NCBI RefSeq assembly: GCF_022479115.1
Contig: NZ_CP092497.1
Span: forward strand, 2,418,001 to 2,482,000
Source: Amycolatopsis sp. EV170708-02-1
Lineage (GTDB): Bacteria > Actinomycetota > Actinomycetes > Mycobacteriales > Pseudonocardiaceae
DNA length: 64,000 nucleotides
Direction: 5' to 3'
The position numbers and the translations under genes are program-made. Positions 1-8,224 of this stretch are shown here, piece by piece. The notes beneath the pieces were generated by a model. That model was not told the origin of the DNA and searched no databases. It saw only the letters and a program-made list of their open reading frames with translations. Position 1 is the stretch's first letter. Each line of letters begins with the position of its first letter.

Positions 1-323
1 AGCAGCGACGACTTCCCGACACCGGAGGGACCGACAACGATCAAGGGGCCACCACCGTCGATCCTCGCCGCCAGATGCCCTGCTAGCCGCGCCGTCAACA
101 TGTCGCGGCCGAAAAACCATGACGCTTCCTCAGCAGTGAACGCGGACAATCCCGGATAGGGGCATACATCGTCCGGTACCGGGCTTATTACGCGGCGGGT
201 CGTATTCCCACCGTCCACGTAGTGGATGTGGACGTCCCTGCCAGCTAAGGTCGATTGCCCGTTTCCAGAAACCTCAACGTAGAAATTCGCCGGAACGTTG
301 GCTGACCGGTCCGAACCGGTCAC
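1..323 (-). CDS. nSTAND-type P-loop NTPase, N-terminal part (runs off the left edge)
   Basis: I translated this partial reading frame from the minus strand. It starts at a GTG (321-323) that overlaps the TGA of the upstream small gene in a GTGA arrangement, so the two are translationally coupled. The visible ~107 residues contain a short N-terminal segment with the motif [11 protein letters not shown], then CPYPGLSAF, then WFFGRD, then the Walker A motif GPSGVGKSS at the window edge. CPY-GL-F followed by FFGR and GPSGxGKSS is the usual opening of actinobacterial novel-STAND ATPases, which normally continue into WD40, TPR or other sensor or effector modules. STAND ATPases act as oligomerising switches in signalling and conflict systems. 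The C-terminal effector lies outside the window, so the specific role is unknown. Confidence 0.75.
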   Translation of the reverse strand, partial: MTGSDRSANVPANFYVEVSGNGQSTLAGRDVHIHYVDGGNTTRRVISPVPDDVCPYPGLSAFTAEEASWFFGRDMLTARLAGHLAARIDGGGPLIVVGPSGVGKSSL

Positions 324-745
324 GATTTCGTGATGTGTGCGTCCCGACCTGCGAGCGTAACTTGGGAACTTCCGGACGCCTTGACACGTATGTTGACTTC
401 GCGAGAACGCGCTTCATCGGCATCTCCCTCCGACGGCGTCCACTCCCCGAGAAGCCTCCGCAACTCGTCCGCGATGCCGGGATCTGCCGCCATGAGCCTT
501 CGCAGCCGCCCCTGCCATTCTTTGACGGCATCAGGCTCGACGTCAGGATCCTGGGCATCACGGGCAGCGAGGATCGCCGTCCGAGTCTCTTCGGCTTCGG
601 CTTCCACGGTGGCACCACGTTCCGGATGTACCTTGCGCCAAAGTGAACCAACCGCCGACACGATCTTCTTCCAGCTGTCCGTCGTCAGTAATCTCACCAG
701 AATTGTCGCCGACGTGCCCGCCAAGGCCACCAGTTCGGGATCCAT
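320..745 (-). CDS. small protein coupled to the nSTAND ATPase
   Basis: The 141-residue product starts at ATG 745, which has a GGGAGG ribosome-binding site 8 bases upstream; the upstream in-frame ATG at 769 lacks one. The N-terminus ([16 protein letters not shown]) is hydrophobic and could be a membrane helix or a buried helix. The middle is charged and helical, rich in Glu and Arg. The last ~20 residues contain [10 protein letters not shown], nearly the same as TLAGRDVHI near the start of the downstream NTPase. The stop overlaps the NTPase start. I do not recognise an enzyme. The coupling and shared motif suggest it is a partner or sensor subunit of the NTPase. This is inference. Confidence 0.6.
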   Translation of the reverse strand: MDPELVALAGTSATILVRLLTTDSWKKIVSAVGSLWRKVHPERGATVEAEAEETRTAILAARDAQDPDVEPDAVKEWQGRLRRLMAADPGIADELRRLLGEWTPSEGDADEARSREVNIRVKASGSSQVTLAGRDAHITKS

Positions 746-1064
746 GCACGTCCCTCCCAGAAGTTGCATGTCCTCCGTTCAGGCTAGACCCTCAACACCA
801 GGACGCAGCCAGGGGGTACCACTCTGCAGCAAAAAACCTGACAGGTGCACGCCGCAGCAAGGAGTTGGATACCACCGTTGCCGGGCACGTTCGACAGAGC
901 GGACGTGTATGCGCGGGAACTCACTGGATGGCGGCGAGGAGGGCACTCGGGCCAGGCAACCCGCTTGGATGCGCAGATTAAAAGCTGCTATTGACAAGTA
1001 CTCAGCTCTTACAAATGAAGCCCTCCCCGGCAACCGCCGAGGAGGGCCCCGCTACAACCAAACG
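746..1064. other. intergenic region upstream of the small protein gene
   Basis: These 319 bases carry no supported gene. They hold the upstream region of the minus-strand small protein/NTPase pair and, at 1020-1047, the terminator hairpin of the protease gene. I see no convincing promoter hexamers. Confidence 0.5.
1020..1047 (-). terminator. hairpin terminator after the trypsin-like protease
   Basis: Inverted repeat GCCCTCC (1020-1026) and GGAGGGC (1041-1047) with a 14-base loop, 18 bases beyond the protease stop codon. There is no long T tract, as is common in high-GC actinobacteria. Confidence 0.6.
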
Positions 1065-1784
1065 TCAGACGCCGGCGATCTGCTGGATCCAGGGCCGGTA
1101 CCGCGTGATGTTCGTGTACGCGGTCGTCGTCTGCCGGTCGCTCGTCGACGCGACGCCGACCTGGCGGCCGGAGGCGAACATCGGGCCACCCGAGTCCCCG
1201 CCGGCGGTGATGCCGTCGCCGCGGCGCGCGCACACCGCGATGCCGCCGTTGTAGTCACGGCAGGAGACCGACGTGACCGAGACGTTGGCGACCTTCAGGT
1301 AGCGCGACTGGCAGTTGATCTCCGAGCCGCACTGGCTCGTCGCGCCCCAGCCGTAGACCTGGACGGTCTGGCCGACGGAGACGTTGGCGGTGGTGCCCAG
1401 CGGCGAGTAGGTGGCGTTGACCGAGGTCGTCAGCTTCACGATCGCGAGGTCCGCGCTCGGGTGACGGGTGACCGTGGAGCCGGTGGCCATGGTGCCGCCG
1501 CTCTGCTGGTCGAGGCTGCCGATCCGGAAGGTGAACGTGCCGCCACTGGCCACGCAGTGCTTCGCGGTCAGGATGTACTGCGGCGCGATGATCGTCGAGG
1601 TACAGGTCTGCCTGCCGTTGGCGAAGAGCCTGGCCGCCCACGGGCCGCTCGACGCGTTCTGGCCGCCGATGATCATCGGCTGGACGTCGGAGGACGGTTC
1701 CGCGGCGGACGCCACGGGGGCGGTGACGCCGAGCAGCGCCGCGAAGGCGGTGCCGGCGATCAGTGCGAAGGAGCGCAGTCGCAT
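1065..1784 (-). CDS. secreted trypsin-like serine protease (S1A)
   Basis: The 239-residue product has a Sec signal peptide (MRLRSF, hydrophobic core, ASA cleavage around residue 27) and a short propeptide before the IIGG activation site at 38-41. The chymotrypsin-fold triad is visible: His76 in TAKHC, Asp112 in ADLAIVKL and Ser198 in GGDSGGP. Paired cysteines are present. It should be an extracellular endopeptidase made as a zymogen. The length is normal for actinobacterial trypsin-like enzymes. The gene stands alone and ends at a hairpin, divergent from the nitroreductase gene. The natural substrate is not predictable. Confidence 0.9.
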   Translation of the reverse strand: MRLRSFALIAGTAFAALLGVTAPVASAAEPSSDVQPMIIGGQNASSGPWAARLFANGRQTCTSTIIAPQYILTAKHCVASGGTFTFRIGSLDQQSGGTMATGSTVTRHPSADLAIVKLTTSVNATYSPLGTTANVSVGQTVQVYGWGATSQCGSEINCQSRYLKVANVSVTSVSCRDYNGGIAVCARRGDGITAGGDSGGPMFASGRQVGVASTSDRQTTTAYTNITRYRPWIQQIAGV

Positions 1785-2064
1785 GGTTCCGACTCATTTC
1801 TGCGGCCGGGATTCGGCCGCGCGATGGGGACGGGTGTGCTGATTCTGGGACCCGGCAAGAGAAACCGGACACCTCCGAAAGTCGTGGAGTAGGTACTTAT
1901 CTCTTCGGCGCGCCTACCGCTAAGTGCCCCTCTAGGTACCGGAACCACCCGCCGGTTACGACACCCGGCGTCCGTCCACTTGAGACAGATGGCGGCATAA
2001 CTCCAGGGACATAACCCGGCGCCGGGGCTTCCCGAAAGGCCTTTCCGCCGACAGAATCGCCACC

Positions 2065-2760
2065 ATGACCGCAGCACAGTGGACCCCGACCTACGGTGAC
2101 CCCTTCGAGCCGGTGCCCTATCGTCCGGCGCGCATGCCCGCGGAGGAATCGCTGGCCACCGCCGCCGATCTGCGCCGCCGCATGGACGGCCGCCGCACCG
2201 TGCGGATGTTCTCGACCGATCCGGTGCCCGAGCAGGTGGTCGTCGACGCCATCGCGGTGGCCTCGACCGCGCCCAGCGGCGCGCATCAGCAGCCGTGGAC
2301 GTTCGTGCTCATCAAGGACGCCGCGACCAAACAACGGATCCGTGAAGCAGCCGAAGAGGAGGAACGCGTTTCGTACGAGGGCAGGCTCGGCGAGGAGTGG
2401 TTGTCCGCCTTGCGCCCGCTGGGCACCGACGCCGTGAAGACGCACCTCACCGACGCCCCGTACCTCATCGTGGTCTTCCAGCAGCGCTACTTCCTCGACG
2501 AGGACGGCACCAAGCACAAGCATTACTACGTCGACGAGTCGGTGGGCATCGCGGTGGGCATGCTGCTCACGGCGCTTCACCTCTCCGGGCTGGCCGCGCT
2601 GACGCATACGCCGTCGCCCATGCGGTTCCTCGGCGAACTGCTCGAACGCCCGCAGAACGAGAAGGCGTTCGCCGTCATCCCGGTCGGCTATCCGGCGGAC
2701 GACTGCGTCGTGCCGAACCTGGTGCGCAAGTCCATCGACCAGGTGATGATCCGCCGGTGA
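2065..2760 (+). CDS. nitroreductase-fold flavoprotein, iodotyrosine-deiodinase-like
   Basis: The 231-residue product is a nitroreductase-family FMN enzyme. RRTVRMFS (43-50) and APSGAHQQPW form the phosphate-binding and dimer region of the fold. ESVGIAVGMLLTALHLSGLAALTHTPSPM is the central helix and following loop, and the spacing and wording resemble the iodotyrosine deiodinase (IYD) subfamily more than classical NfsB. IYD-like enzymes reductively dehalogenate halotyrosines; bacterial members have been described, but the in vivo substrate is often unknown. It is a single gene without a clear Shine-Dalgarno, divergent from the protease. Alternative: a general nitroreductase. Confidence 0.75.
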   Translation: MTAAQWTPTYGDPFEPVPYRPARMPAEESLATAADLRRRMDGRRTVRMFSTDPVPEQVVVDAIAVASTAPSGAHQQPWTFVLIKDAATKQRIREAAEEEERVSYEGRLGEEWLSALRPLGTDAVKTHLTDAPYLIVVFQQRYFLDEDGTKHKHYYVDESVGIAVGMLLTALHLSGLAALTHTPSPMRFLGELLERPQNEKAFAVIPVGYPADDCVVPNLVRKSIDQVMIRR

Positions 2761-2934
2761 CCCCGAGCGCGACCCGGGTGCGTGCGCGCACCCGGGTTGC
2801 GCGAAGCGGCCTCCAACACACAGCCAAACTGCGCATTAATGCAGTTTTCTGCTCACTTTGGCGCATCTCTTGACATATCCGGCGGCGATTGGACAGGGTC
2901 TGGGCACCGAAGGCGACACGAAGGAGTGTTCTTC

Positions 2935-4326
2935 ATGGCCGACGACCTGCCCTCCGTTTCCCGGCGGACACTGTTCGGTGGCGCGCTCGCCGCCGGGGCG
3001 CTCGCCGCGATCCCGGCGACCGCCACCGCCGCGGAAGAAGCCGCGACCTCGCCCCGCCGTCCTGGTCAGCGCAGCATGATCGGCGTCCCGTTCGAGCGGC
3101 ACCAGACCGTCCGGATCGGGATGATCGGTCTCGGCAACCGCGGGATGTCCATGATCGGCGGCTGGAGCGCCGTGCCGGGCGCCACGGTCACGGCCGTCTG
3201 CGACATCCGCGCCGAGCGCGCGAAGGCCGCGGCGGACAAGCTCGCCGCCGCCGGGCGTCCGCGTCCGGCCGAGTACGGCGGCTCCGCCGACGCGTACAAG
3301 AAGATGCTCGCGCGCGACGACATCGACCTCGTCTACATCGCCACGCCGTGGGAGTTCCACTACCCGCAGGGCAAGGCCGCGCTGCTGGCAGGCAAGCACG
3401 TCGGCGTCGAACTGCCCATCGCCACCGAGCTCGATCAGCTGTGGGATCTCGTAGACACCAGCGAGCAGACCCGCAAGCACCTGTTCCTCGCGGAGAACTG
3501 CAGTTACGGCCGCAACGAGCTGGCCATCCTCAAGATGGCGCACGAAGGCGTCTTCGGCGAGGTCACCAACGGGCACGGCGGCTACCTGCACGACCTGCGT
3601 GAGCTGCTGTTCTCCGACACGTACTACACCGACGCGTGGCGCCGGAAGTGGCACACCCGCAGCACGGCGAGTTTCTACCCGATGCACGGTCTCGCGCCGA
3701 TCGCCGCCTGCATGGACGTCAACCGCGGCGACCGGTTCACCACGTTGCGCGCCACGGCGACCGAGCCGAAGGGGCTCGCCGACTACCGGAAACGCCACAT
3801 GCCGCCGGGCCACCCGTCGTGGAAAGAGACCTACATCAACGGTGACCTGGTGACCTGCCTGATCGAGACCGAGCAGGGCCGGATCATCCGCGCCGAACAC
3901 GACGTCAGCTCGCCGCGCCCGTACAGCCGCATCAACAGCCTCGCCGGCAGCCGCGGCATCGTGGAGGACTACCCCGCCCGGATCTACGTCGAGCCCGACC
4001 ACAGCGGGCACGCGTGGAAGGACTTCGGGCCGTACCGCGACCGCCACGACCACTGGCTGTGGAAGAAACTCAAGGACGACCCGAACCTCGGTGGGCACGG
4101 CGGCATGGACTACGTGCTGCAGTGGCGGATCGTGCAGCAGATGCGCGCCGGGCTGGTGCCGGACATCGACGTCTACGACTCGGCGGCCTGGTGCTCCCCC
4201 GTGCCGTTGAGCGTGGTCTCCCTCGCGCGCGGCGGGAAACCGGTGGCGGTGCCGGACTTCACGCGTGGCGGCTGGACGAAGCCCCGGCCAGGCCTGGACT
4301 CGCAGCCGTCGGAGATGCCCGGCTAG
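2935..4326 (+). CDS. Tat-exported GH109-type glycosidase (Gfo/Idh/MocA fold)
   Basis: I chose ATG 2935 because AAGGAG lies just upstream; the product is 463 residues. The N-terminus carries a twin-arginine signal (VSRRTLFGG, then an alanine-rich core). The mature enzyme begins with a Rossmann motif GLGNRGMSM for NAD and continues with TPWEFHYPQGKAALLAGKHVGVE, typical of Gfo/Idh/MocA oxidoreductases. The exported signal, the HGGYLHDLRELLF block and the length match GH109 alpha-N-acetylgalactosaminidase-like glycosidases, which hydrolyse through a transient NAD-dependent oxidation and elimination. The substrate is uncertain because GH109 covers several specificities. A perfect hairpin terminator follows 9 bases downstream. 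Confidence 0.8.
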   Translation: MADDLPSVSRRTLFGGALAAGALAAIPATATAAEEAATSPRRPGQRSMIGVPFERHQTVRIGMIGLGNRGMSMIGGWSAVPGATVTAVCDIRAERAKAAADKLAAAGRPRPAEYGGSADAYKKMLARDDIDLVYIATPWEFHYPQGKAALLAGKHVGVELPIATELDQLWDLVDTSEQTRKHLFLAENCSYGRNELAILKMAHEGVFGEVTNGHGGYLHDLRELLFSDTYYTDAWRRKWHTRSTASFYPMHGLAPIAACMDVNRGDRFTTLRATATEPKGLADYRKRHMPPGHPSWKETYINGDLVTCLIETEQGRIIRAEHDVSSPRPYSRINSLAGSRGIVEDYPARIYVEPDHSGHAWKDFGPYRDRHDHWLWKKLKDDPNLGGHGGMDYVLQWRIVQQMRAGLVPDIDVYDSAAWCSPVPLSVVSLARGGKPVAVPDFTRGGWTKPRPGLDSQPSEMPG

Positions 4327-4334
4327 CCGTACCG

Positions 4335-4382
4335 CCTCGTGAGTGGCGAGGACGGTTCTAACCGTCCTCGCCACTCACGAGG
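4335..4382. repeat. family A palindrome (bidirectional terminator type)
   Basis: Perfect 23-base arms around a 2-base centre; each arm begins CCTCGTGAGTGG and ends GACGGTT. It separates the convergent GH109 and cyclase genes, and the minus-strand TCGTGA inside it is the last Ser codon plus stop of the cyclase. Copies lie at 30890-30935 and 57297-57342, and separated arms at 35402-35609. Confidence 0.85.
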
Positions 4383-5157
4383 AGTACCGGGGAACGACCC
4401 GGAAGACCCGGAGATCCTTCGGGGTCCCCTTGGCCCGGAAGTTCCGGCGCGGGCGCACGGTGAAGGAGTCCTGGTCCAGCTCCTCGACGACGCTGGCGCT
4501 GGCCAGGACCTCGTCGCCGTCGGCGGCGGCCATGATCCGGGCGGCGATGTTCACGTCGACGCCGAGGTAGTCGTCGCCGACGCGCTGCGGATTCCCGCGG
4601 TGCAGCCCCGCACGCAGGTGGGGCAGATAGCCTTCGGCCTTGATCACGCTCACGGCTGAGCACGTCTCGTAGGCGGCGTTCACCGCCTCGCCCGGGTCGG
4701 CGAACACGGCCATCACGCCGTCGCCGAGTCCCTTCACGACGCTGCCGCGATGCCCGGTGACGATCGACTCGGTCACCTTGGAGACCTCCCGCAGCAGCTC
4801 CAGCACGCGATCGTCGCCGGCCTCCAGTGCCCAGGTCGAGAAGCCGACGAGATCGGTGAACAGCACGGTGATGCCGTCCGAGGACAGCGGCGGCGCGCCG
4901 GAGCGGCGGACGGCCTGCCACGCCTGCACCGCGGCCAGCCCCAGCTCGCGGGTGGCGCTGGGCCGGTCCGCGCCCGCCTCGGCGAGCAGCCGGGCGAGCC
5001 GGTCGGACGAGCGGCCCGTCGACAGCACCGGCGGGTCGGCGTCCCCGGGAACGAGGCCGCGGAGGAACCGTGCGCCGCGCACCAGTTCCCGGCGCTGGTC
5101 CGTCGCGCGCAGGAACCTGCGTGTCCGTAGGTGCCACGGCTCGGGTCGTTCGGTCAC
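4375..5157 (-). CDS. class III adenylate/guanylate cyclase
   Basis: With the GTG at 5157 the product is ~260 residues; longer in-frame starts upstream have non-coding-like composition. No clear ribosome-binding site is visible, so the start is provisional. The C-terminal two thirds form a class III nucleotide cyclase homology domain: ITVLFTDLVGFS (first metal Asp), VVKGLGDGVMAVF (second metal Asp) and DVNIAARI (transition-state Asn and Arg). It makes cAMP or cGMP, probably as a dimer. The N-terminal ~80 residues are charged and helical and may be regulatory. No membrane segment or HAMP domain is seen. The stop codon lies inside the family A palindrome. Confidence 0.85.
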   Translation of the reverse strand: MTERPEPWHLRTRRFLRATDQRRELVRGARFLRGLVPGDADPPVLSTGRSSDRLARLLAEAGADRPSATRELGLAAVQAWQAVRRSGAPPLSSDGITVLFTDLVGFSTWALEAGDDRVLELLREVSKVTESIVTGHRGSVVKGLGDGVMAVFADPGEAVNAAYETCSAVSVIKAEGYLPHLRAGLHRGNPQRVGDDYLGVDVNIAARIMAAADGDEVLASASVVEELDQDSFTVRPRRNFRAKGTPKDLRVFRVVPRYSS

Positions 5158-5390
5158 GATCAAGACGATAGTCGTTCGCCGCGCGGACGGCGCACCTGTC
5201 ACCAGGGTGACAATAATGCGGACGGCATTTCCCCTTTCCGCCTTCGAATGACAAACGGCGTCCAGGGTATTCCACATACACGTGACAAGATCGAAGCGTA
5301 AAGAAAACGCGAGAGATCTTTTCCTTTCCTCGTTGGTGACTTTCCACCTACATTCGGTTTCGAGCCCATTCAACGACGAAAGGACCTGAC

Positions 5391-5987
5391 ATGACGGAAA
5401 CCCTCGTACGGAAGGGTGTCCGGCGATTCTGCGCGGCCGGGATCGCGGCCGTGGTCGCCGGAACCGTAATGCTCACCGCGGCCGGGACCGCGGCCGCCGT
5501 CGAAAAGAATCTCACCTACAAGGGCGGTTTCCCCATCATCGGCGACCAGCAGGTCGCGGTGGTGGTGAAGGCGGAAATCCCGGCGACGGCGAAGGCGGGT
5601 GAGCCCATTTCGGTGCCGTTCACCCTCGACGTCGATTCCGGCCAGGCCGCCGGTGACGGGCTCCGGCTGGTCGGCGCCAAGAAGCTCTCCGGCACCATCG
5701 CTTCGAAGGTGAACATCGCGCTCGGCGAGCAGAAGGTGTCGATCCCGATCGATCTGCCCATCCCGGACACCGAGGTGCCCGCCGAGGGCTCACTGAAGTT
5801 CACCGCGACGGGCAAGGTCGACTTCACCATTCCGGCGGGAACCCCCGCCGGTGAGGCGACCAGCAGCGTGGACGCCGCGGCGACCTCGCATATCGTCACC
5901 GACAGCTCGCTCGGCGAGTTCGACGTCAACCTCACCCTCGACCCGCCCGACCAGGACGCCGTCCTCGGCAAGACGACGGTCAGCTGA
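5391..5987 (+). CDS. small secreted beta-rich protein (DUF6801-like)
   Basis: ATG 5391 has AAGGACC just upstream. The 198-residue product carries a Sec signal peptide (hydrophobic stretch 15-36, cleavage near AAAVEKN). The mature part starts NLTYKGGFPIIGDQQVAVVVKAEIP and is rich in Val, Thr, Pro and Gly with no cysteine, which suggests an immunoglobulin-like beta sandwich. It resembles the secreted actinobacterial DUF6801 family in its opening motif, but I recall this from memory and did not search. The function is unknown; it may be a wall or surface protein. A strong hairpin follows the stop. Confidence 0.6.
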   Translation: MTETLVRKGVRRFCAAGIAAVVAGTVMLTAAGTAAAVEKNLTYKGGFPIIGDQQVAVVVKAEIPATAKAGEPISVPFTLDVDSGQAAGDGLRLVGAKKLSGTIASKVNIALGEQKVSIPIDLPIPDTEVPAEGSLKFTATGKVDFTIPAGTPAGEATSSVDAAATSHIVTDSSLGEFDVNLTLDPPDQDAVLGKTTVS

Positions 5988-5992
5988 TCACC

Positions 5993-6027
5993 CGTCTTCC
6001 CCCGGCTCGGCGAGCCGGGGGAAGACG
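5993..6027 (+). terminator. strong hairpin terminator
   Basis: Arms CGTCTTCCCCCGGCTCG and its complement around a single-base centre, immediately after the stop of the secreted protein at 5987. It separates this gene from the MBL gene. Confidence 0.75.
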
Positions 6028-6057
6028 CGTCTTGACCTCCAGCGCACTGGAGGTCGC

Positions 6058-6885
6058 ATGCTCTCGATCATGTGGATTTGCGACAGGTGCGGTATCGAAC
6101 ACCCAGCCTCCCCGGAGCCGCCCCGATGCGTGCTCGACCGCGGCGAGGTCGGCATGGAGGAAGCCGGTGACCTCGGCGCGCACACCGGACGCTGGTGGAC
6201 GCACGAGGAACTGATCTCCGTGCCGCACAAGACCTTGCTCCGGGATCACGGGCGCGGACTGTACAGCGTCAAGCGGGATCCTCAGTTCGCGATCGGGCAC
6301 TGGTCGTTCATCGCGACGACCCCGGCGGGCACCCTGCTCTGGGATCCACCGTCCTGGTTGGACACCGAGGTGCTCGACGTCGTACGCGGCCTCGGCGACG
6401 TCGCCGTGATCGCCACCAGCCATCCGCACATGTTCGGCGCCCAGCTCGGCTGGAGCCGCGCGCTGGGCGGGGTCCCGGTGCTGGTCAACGAACGCAACCG
6501 CGAATGGCTGCCCGCACCCGATCCGGCGTTCGAATTCTGGGACGAGCACGTGGAACCCTTGCCCGGCCTCGAACTGATCCGGCTCGGCGGGCATATGCGC
6601 GGCAGCGCCGTGGCCAGGACACCGGACGGCAGCATCCTGGCCGGCGACACCATCTCGGGCGGGCTCGCGCCGGATTGGGTGTCGTTCCAGCGCAACTTCC
6701 CCAAGCACATCCCGCTGTCGGCGGCCGTGGTCCGCCGCGTCGTCGACCGGCTCGACGACTTCACCTACGACCGGCTCTACACCCTGGGCGGCGACACGAT
6801 CGATCGGGACGCCCGCGCCGTCGTGCGCCGGAGCGCCGAGACCCATATCCGGTGGGTGAACGGCGACTTCGACCACCTCACTTGA
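6058..6885 (+). CDS. MBL-fold protein with N-terminal zinc-ribbon segment
   Basis: ATG 6058 has TGGAGG five bases upstream; the product is 275 residues. The first 30 residues contain WICDRCG and a further Cys in PPRC, a small zinc-ribbon or rubredoxin-like element. The rest resembles a metallo-beta-lactamase fold: GTLLWDPP, VAVIATSHPHMFG, GGHMRGSAVAR and ILAGDTI. The classical HxHxDH motif is reduced to SHPHMFG, so the second metal site may be incomplete and hydrolase activity is uncertain. Its 3' end overlaps the convergent MFS gene by 8 bases. No neighbour suggests a pathway. Confidence 0.65.
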   Translation: MLSIMWICDRCGIEHPASPEPPRCVLDRGEVGMEEAGDLGAHTGRWWTHEELISVPHKTLLRDHGRGLYSVKRDPQFAIGHWSFIATTPAGTLLWDPPSWLDTEVLDVVRGLGDVAVIATSHPHMFGAQLGWSRALGGVPVLVNERNREWLPAPDPAFEFWDEHVEPLPGLELIRLGGHMRGSAVARTPDGSILAGDTISGGLAPDWVSFQRNFPKHIPLSAAVVRRVVDRLDDFTYDRLYTLGGDTIDRDARAVVRRSAETHIRWVNGDFDHLT

Positions 6886-8203
6886 CCGCGACCTTCTCCT
6901 TGGCCTTCTCCTTGCGGCGGAAGAACAACGCGATGACACCCGCCATCCCCATGAAGAACGCGACGGCCCACATACCGGGCCGGAAGCTGCCGGTCAGCCC
7001 CTGCAGCCAGCCGACGAGGTAGGGGCCCACGAAACCCGAAAGGTTGCCGAAGGAGTTGATCAGGCCGATCCCGGCGGCCGCGCCCACCCCGGTGAGGAAG
7101 GCGTTCGGCAGCTGCCAGAACACCGGGACCGCGGTGAACACACCGACCGCGCAGAGCGTCACCGCGGCCATCACCAGCAACGGCGAACCCAGGTAGAGCG
7201 CGGCGGCGATCGAGACCGCGCCGACGAACGCGGCGATGGCGACATGCCCCGCCCGTTCGCCGGTGCGGTCGGAATGGCGTGCCCACAACACCATGGCGAC
7301 GGCGGCGATGGCATACGGGATCGCCGTGACGAGCCCGATCTCGACGATGCCGTACTTGGTCTGGAACTGCTGCTCGAAGCCCTTGATCACCTGCGGGAGG
7401 AAGAAGGCGAGCACGTAAAGGCCGAAGATGATCCCGAAGTAGACGGCGCTCAGCGCGAGCACGCGCGGATCGGTCAGGGCCGACCGGGTGCTCACCTCGT
7501 GGCCGACCTCGCGGGTGTCCTCCGAGTCGAGGGTCGACTGCAGCGCGGTGCGCTGGTCCGGGGTCAGCCATTTCGCGTTCTTCGGCCGGTTCGGCAGCAG
7601 GAACAGCACCGCGATACCGAGCAGGATCGAAGGAACGCCCTCGGCGAAGAACATGAAGCGCCAGCCCGCGTCGAAGCCGAGCGCCCCGTCGCCGTGTTTG
7701 ATGAGCAAGGCGGAGATCGGGCTGCCGATGACCGACGAGAGCGGGACCGCCAGGAAGAACAGCGCGACGATCTTGGCCCGCACCTTCCGCGGGAACCAGT
7801 AGGTCAGGTACAGGATGATGCCGGGGAAGAACCCGGCCTCGGCGATACCGAGCAGCACCCGCACGATGTAGAAGCTGACCTCGCCCTGGATGAACGCGGT
7901 GGCCGAGGCGACGATGCCCCAGGTGACCATGATCCGCGCGATCCAGACCCTCGCCCCGACCTTGTGCAGGATCACGTTGCTGGGCACCTCGAAGAAGAAG
8001 TACCCGACGAAGAAGAGGCCGGCGCCGAGCCCGTAGGCCGCCGAGCTGATGCCGAGGTCGGCGTTCATGGTGAGCGCCGCGAACCCGACGTTGACCCGGT
8101 CGAGATAGTTGAGCAGATAGAGCAGCCCGAGGAACGGGACCAGCCGGATCATCGCTTTGCGGACCGCCTGCGCGGTGGACACCTCTGCCGTCTGTTCGTC
8201 CAT
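6878..8203 (-). CDS. MFS permease, anion:cation symporter (ACS) family
   Basis: The 441-residue product has about 12 hydrophobic segments. The first loop has the ACS-family wording LLYLLNYLDRVNVGFAALTM, and helix 4-5 has GIAEAGFFPGIILYLTYWFP; these match phthalate, hydroxyphenylacetate and tartrate transporters. The charged C-terminus (RRKEKAKEKVAVK) is cytoplasmic. It is expected to import an organic anion with protons. No catabolic gene lies next to it, so the substrate is open. Confidence 0.85.
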   Translation of the reverse strand: MDEQTAEVSTAQAVRKAMIRLVPFLGLLYLLNYLDRVNVGFAALTMNADLGISSAAYGLGAGLFFVGYFFFEVPSNVILHKVGARVWIARIMVTWGIVASATAFIQGEVSFYIVRVLLGIAEAGFFPGIILYLTYWFPRKVRAKIVALFFLAVPLSSVIGSPISALLIKHGDGALGFDAGWRFMFFAEGVPSILLGIAVLFLLPNRPKNAKWLTPDQRTALQSTLDSEDTREVGHEVSTRSALTDPRVLALSAVYFGIIFGLYVLAFFLPQVIKGFEQQFQTKYGIVEIGLVTAIPYAIAAVAMVLWARHSDRTGERAGHVAIAAFVGAVSIAAALYLGSPLLVMAAVTLCAVGVFTAVPVFWQLPNAFLTGVGAAAGIGLINSFGNLSGFVGPYLVGWLQGLTGSFRPGMWAVAFFMGMAGVIALFFRRKEKAKEKVAVK

Positions 8204-8224
8204 CCGCGGGAGTGTAGAGGGCGA

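Noticed and set aside
991..1020. TTGACA followed by an AT-rich stretch as a plus-strand promoter
   Set aside because: No -10 at proper spacing and no plus-strand gene follows; the region is the end of the minus-strand protease.
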